Below are positions 61,211 to 64,000 of a DNA stretch of 64,000 nucleotides, one piece after another; the stretch's first letter is position 1; the number at the start of each line of letters is the position of its first letter. The notes beneath the pieces were generated by a model that was not told the DNA's origin, searched no databases, and was given only the letters and a program-made list of their open reading frames with translations. This DNA comes from Sphingomonadales bacterium. GTDB taxonomy: Bacteria; Pseudomonadota; Alphaproteobacteria; Sphingomonadales; Sphingomonadaceae. The stretch lies in the NCBI GenBank assembly GCA_025351405.1, contig JANXVZ010000031.1:27786-91785 (forward strand), written 5' to 3'. The position numbers were made by a program, and so were the translations under genes.

Positions 61211-61717
61211 ATGGCCTGGACCGACGAACGTATCGCGCAGCTCAAAGCCGGCTGGGAAGGCGGCATGACAGCCAGCCAGATTGCCGAACAGCTTGGCGAA
61301 GGTGTCAGCCGCAACGCCGTTATCGGCAAGGCGCATCGTCTGGGGCTGGAATCGCGTCCGTCACCCGTCAAGGCCGGCGAGGACACCGATGCAGCGCCCG
61401 CAGCGACCCCGAGCGCAGCCGCTGCGGCCGTCTCCCCGGCCATCGCACCACCCGCCGCTGCCCCCCGCACGGCTGCCAAGAAACCGGTGCGCACGGGCAA
61501 GGCTGCCCGCACAACCCTGCTCGATCTCAACGAGAAGATCTGCAAATGGCCGATCGGCCACCCTGGCGACGCCGATTTCCATTTCTGCGGCAAGGCTTCG
61601 CAAGCGGGCTTCCCGTATTGCACCGAGCATTGCCTGCTCGCCTACCAGGCGCAGCTGCCGCGCCGCGACCGTGACCGCCGTCCCCCGCCGCAGATGCCGG
61701 GCATGCCGCGGCGCTGA
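61211..61717 (+). CDS. gcrA: GcrA cell cycle regulator
   Basis: GcrA binds sigma-70 and methylated GANTC sites to drive S-phase genes in alphaproteobacteria. The 168-residue protein has the N-terminal HTH (MAWTDERIAQLKAGWEGGM, then SASQIA-like TASQIAEQLGE) at about 1-45. An Ala/Pro-rich linker follows, then a C-terminal sigma-binding region with CKWPIGHPGDADFHFCG and YCTEHCLLAYQ. I see no GANTC in the 66-base upstream gap. Tandem repeats follow its stop. Confidence 0.94.
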   Translation: MAWTDERIAQLKAGWEGGMTASQIAEQLGEGVSRNAVIGKAHRLGLESRPSPVKAGEDTDAAPAATPSAAAAAVSPAIAPPAAAPRTAAKKPVRTGKAARTTLLDLNEKICKWPIGHPGDADFHFCGKASQAGFPYCTEHCLLAYQAQLPRRDRDRRPPPQMPGMPRR

Positions 61718-61723
61718 AACGCG

Positions 61724-61813
61724 GCACCGGCAACCGCACAGTGCGGCGTTGCCGCAACAGCAACCGCGTAGTGCGGCGTTGCCGCACCGGCAACCGCGTA
61801 GTGCGGCGTTGCA
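61724..61813. repeat. Three tandem 30-bp hairpin-forming repeats after gcrA
   Basis: Three adjoining 30-bp units lie at 61724-61753, 61754-61783 and 61784-61813, differing at only a few positions. Each contains GGCAAC (or AGCAAC) and GTTGCC (or GTTGCA) flanking CGCA/TGCG or CGTAGTGCG, so each can fold into a stem-loop with a two-base bulge. They begin six bases after the gcrA stop. They may serve as a 3'-end structure of the gcrA mRNA. Confidence 0.85.
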
Positions 61814-61875
61814 CTCCATGCGTCGGCAAGTTACCGTAAGCGTCAACTGCGGACCCGCCGCTGGGGAGGCCATGC

Positions 61876-63399
61876 GTGAGCGACAATCATTTCGACGTGC
61901 TGCATTTCGACGTGCTTATCGTCGGCGCCGGGCTGTCGGGCATCGGCGCGGCGGTGCATCTGAAGTCGGACTGCCCCGATCGCAGCTTCGCCATCCTGGA
62001 AGGCCGTGACGCCATCGGCGGCACATGGGACCTGTTCCGCTATCCCGGCATCCGGTCCGATTCGGACATGTATACGCTGGGCTACAAGTTCAAACCCTGG
62101 ACCGCCGCGAAGGCCATTGCCGACGGCCCGAGCATCCGCAGCTACATCCGCGAAACCGCGCATGAAAACGATGTCGAACGCCACATCCGCTTCGGCCACA
62201 AGGTCACGGCGGCGCGCTGGTCTTCCGAAGATGCACGCTGGACGGTAACCACCGCGGGCAAGGACGGCAGCACCCACTACTTCACCTGCGGTTTCCTGTA
62301 CATGTGCAGTGGCTATTACAGTTACACCCAAGGCTATACCCCGGACTTTCCTGGCGCTGCTGACTTCAGGGGACAGACGATCCACCCGCAATTCTGGCCG
62401 GAAAACCTCGATTACACGGGCCGCAACGTCGTCATCATCGGCAGCGGCGCGACCGCGGTGACGCTCGTGCCCGAAATGGCCAAGAAGGCGGCGCACGTCA
62501 CCATGCTGCAGCGGTCACCGACCTATGTGGTCAGCCGGCCCGGCGTGGATGCCATCGCCGACTGGCTGCGCGAACATCTGCCCGCCAAGCTGGCCTATAG
62601 CCTGGTGCGGCTGAAGAACGTCAGCCTCGGAATGTTGTTCTACCGCATGACCCGCACCCAGCCGGCTAAGGTCAAGGCCAAGCTGCTCGATGGCGTCCGC
62701 CAGCACCTGGGCCCGGACTATGACATCGACAAGCATTTCAACCCCAAATACAACCCCTGGGACCAGCGACTATGCCTTGTCCCCGATGCCGATCTGTTCG
62801 ATTCGATCAAGAACGGCAGCGCCTCGGTCGTCACCGACCAGATCGAAACCTTCACCGCCACCGGCATCAAGCTCAAATCGGGCGCCGAGCTTCCCGCCGA
62901 CATAATCGTCACCGCGACCGGGCTGAAACTGGAGGCGCTCGGCGGCATGAAGCTCAACGTCGATGGCCGGGATGTCGATCCATCCGAATGCCTCGCATAC
63001 AAGGGCATGATGTTTTCGGGCGTACCGAACCTCGCGATCTCGTTCGGCTACATCAACGCCTCGTGGACTTTGCGTTCGGACCTCATCGGCCTCTACGTCG
63101 GGCGCCTGCTCAACCACATGAAGGCCACAGGCACCAGCATCGCGACACCGCGGCCCGGGCCCGAGGACGTGCCCGAAAAACTGGCGATGGATCTGTCGTC
63201 CGGCTACGTCCAGCGCGGCGCCGGCGCCCTGCCCAAATCGGGCCAGCGCGCGCCGTGGAAAGTAACCGCCAACTACGCACTCGACCTGATGGAGCTGCGC
63301 TTCGGCAAGGTTGCAGACGGCGCAATGGTGTTCAGCAAGGCAGGCGCCGTTGCGGATACCGCGCCGATGCCGACGATGCTGGCCGAGGCCGCGGAGTAA
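61876..63399 (+). CDS. Baeyer-Villiger-type flavin monooxygenase
   Basis: The 507-residue protein starts at a GTG (61876) behind a strong GGGGAGG site. It has an FAD-binding GAGLSG at 17-22, an NADPH-binding GSGATA at 189-194, and between them F-R-G-x3-H-x3-W-P at 164-175, the type I Baeyer-Villiger fingerprint. It would insert oxygen next to a ketone carbonyl. The substrate is unknown. An ATG at 61872 is in another frame. No alcohol dehydrogenase or esterase gene is adjacent. Confidence 0.9.
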   Translation: MSDNHFDVLHFDVLIVGAGLSGIGAAVHLKSDCPDRSFAILEGRDAIGGTWDLFRYPGIRSDSDMYTLGYKFKPWTAAKAIADGPSIRSYIRETAHENDVERHIRFGHKVTAARWSSEDARWTVTTAGKDGSTHYFTCGFLYMCSGYYSYTQGYTPDFPGAADFRGQTIHPQFWPENLDYTGRNVVIIGSGATAVTLVPEMAKKAAHVTMLQRSPTYVVSRPGVDAIADWLREHLPAKLAYSLVRLKNVSLGMLFYRMTRTQPAKVKAKLLDGVRQHLGPDYDIDKHFNPKYNPWDQRLCLVPDADLFDSIKNGSASVVTDQIETFTATGIKLKSGAELPADIIVTATGLKLEALGGMKLNVDGRDVDPSECLAYKGMMFSGVPNLAISFGYINASWTLRSDLIGLYVGRLLNHMKATGTSIATPRPGPEDVPEKLAMDLSSGYVQRGAGALPKSGQRAPWKVTANYALDLMELRFGKVADGAMVFSKAGAVADTAPMPTMLAEAAE

Positions 63400-63432
63400 C
63401 ACCCCGGCGCGGTCGCAGCCCAGCCACGGACA

Positions 63433-63450
63433 CGCGGCCCGCTAGCCGCG
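63433..63450. other. Short inverted repeat between BVMO and metW
   Basis: CGCGGC (63433-63438) and GCCGCG (63445-63450) form a 6-bp stem that spans the metW stop codon in the convergent gap. There is no T-tract. It may be a weak shared 3' hairpin. Confidence 0.35.
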
Positions 63451-64000
63451 CGCCAGGATGAAAACCGCCTGTTCGGCCAGCAAGTTGGGAAGGCCGGCGC
63501 CGCGACGCACGCCGGCGCTCAGGAACGTGGCGCTTTCGATGCGAATGCCCAGTTCGGCGACAAGCGCGCGGAAATCATCGACGGTGCAAAGGTGGATATT
63601 GGGCGTTTCGTGCCAGCTGACGGGCAACGTCCGGGTTACGGGCATGCGGCCGCCGAACAGGATCGACCCGCGCACCCGCCAATGGCCAAAGTTGGGGAAA
63701 CTGACGACTGCCCGCCGCGCAATGCGCAGCAGCTCGCGCAGCACTGGAGCCGGCGCGCGCATCGCCTGCAGCGTATCGGACAGGATCGCCATGTCGAAGG
63801 CATCGTCGGGATAATCCGCCAGGTCGGCGTCGGCGTCGCCCTGCACGACCGACAGGCCGCGCGCGACGGCGCTGGCGACATTGGCGCCCGACACGTCGAT
63901 GCCCCGCCCTTCGACCTGCTTGGTGTCGCGCAAATGCGCAAGCAGCGCACCGTCGCCGCAGCCGATATCGAGAACGCGGGCGCGCGCCGGAACCGCATCG
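63442..64000 (-). CDS. metW: Methionine biosynthesis protein MetW (5' part outside window)
   Basis: MetW is a methyltransferase-fold partner of the homoserine acyltransferase MetX. The frame is open to the window edge, so the gene continues beyond 64000. The SAM-binding motif RVLDIGCGDGALLAHL lies in the last 60 bases, followed by GIDVSGANVASAV, FDMAILSDTLQAM and VVSFPNFGHWRVR, the last being highly characteristic of MetW. The C-terminus ends RGAGLPNLLAEQAVFIL-A-R-G. MetX is expected upstream, outside the window. Confidence 0.92.
   Translation of the reverse strand, partial: DAVPARARVLDIGCGDGALLAHLRDTKQVEGRGIDVSGANVASAVARGLSVVQGDADADLADYPDDAFDMAILSDTLQAMRAPAPVLRELLRIARRAVVSFPNFGHWRVRGSILFGGRMPVTRTLPVSWHETPNIHLCTVDDFRALVAELGIRIESATFLSAGVRRGAGLPNLLAEQAVFILARG

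Noticed and set aside
61724..61813. CRISPR-like array after gcrA
   Set aside because: The three 30-bp units abut with no unique spacers and no cas genes are near; they are plain tandem repeats.

Overview
This window is a 64 kb piece of a high-GC alphaproteobacterial chromosome, most likely from the Sphingomonadales. Evidence for this includes a GcrA cell-cycle regulator, a contiguous TCA-cycle cluster of the alphaproteobacterial type (mdh-sucCD-sucAB-lpdA), DUF3775 and DUF6285 proteins, a CYP153-type P450, and two proteins with the PEPxxWA-CTERM sorting signal typical of sphingomonads. Genes are densely packed, with many ATGA/GTGA overlaps. I see no phage, insertion sequence, CRISPR array or rRNA operon; the region looks like core chromosome with a few accessory patches.

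Layout. 1-1.5 kb: end of an upstream gene, a small three-helix membrane protein, trmD and rplS, closed by a clear intrinsic terminator. 1.6-6.2 kb: the Tol-Pal envelope operon ybgC-tolQ-tolR-tolA-tolB-pal. 6.2-7.9 kb: fmt and truA. 8-12.7 kb: a 2OG-Fe(II) oxygenase, an AIM24 protein, tRNA-Met(CAU), an isoaspartyl peptidase, a nitronate monooxygenase coupled to a tiny lipoprotein, and a DUF3775 protein. 12.8-15.7 kb: yajC-secD-secF. 15.9-21.3 kb: a DUF815 ATPase, a secreted triple-DUF3011 protein, sppA, a TRIC-type channel and an aldo-keto reductase.

21.4-36.0 kb (all minus strand): a TCA-cycle supercluster, in transcription order sdhC-sdhD-sdhA-sdhB, a thioesterase, zapE, mdh, a 58-residue small protein, sucC, a lipoprotein, sucD, sucA, sucB and lpdA. 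It encodes the steps from 2-oxoglutarate to succinyl-CoA, succinate and fumarate, plus malate to oxaloacetate. Fumarase, citrate synthase, aconitase and isocitrate dehydrogenase are not here.

36-42 kb: a lipid or hydrocarbon oxidation patch (CYP153, DUF6285, an APH-like phosphotransferase, an acyl-CoA dehydrogenase, a GNAT enzyme) and a PEP-CTERM protein preceded by a near-perfect sigma-54 promoter. 41.8-44.8 kb: a PnuC plus NadR-kinase NAD-salvage pair behind an operator-like palindrome, an SDR, prmA and a small antisense-overlapping ORF. 44.9-51 kb: ligA, an aminotransferase, a small HExxH protein, a DoxX protein and recN. 51-55 kb: rpmF-plsX-fabH-ihfA-merR-parA and a second PEP-CTERM protein. 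55.7-61.1 kb: an RND pump with its adaptor, and an orphan ABC-2 permease. 61.2-64 kb: gcrA, three tandem 30-bp hairpin repeats, a Baeyer-Villiger monooxygenase and the 3' part of metW.

The points that most deserve a second look are the lipoprotein gene interlocked between sucC and sucD, the small low-GC3 ORF between mdh and sucC, the sigma-54 promoter of the PEP-CTERM gene, the palindrome before pnuC, the orphan HExxH protein, and the short tandem repeats after gcrA and after the HExxH gene. No single strikingly new multi-gene system is evident.
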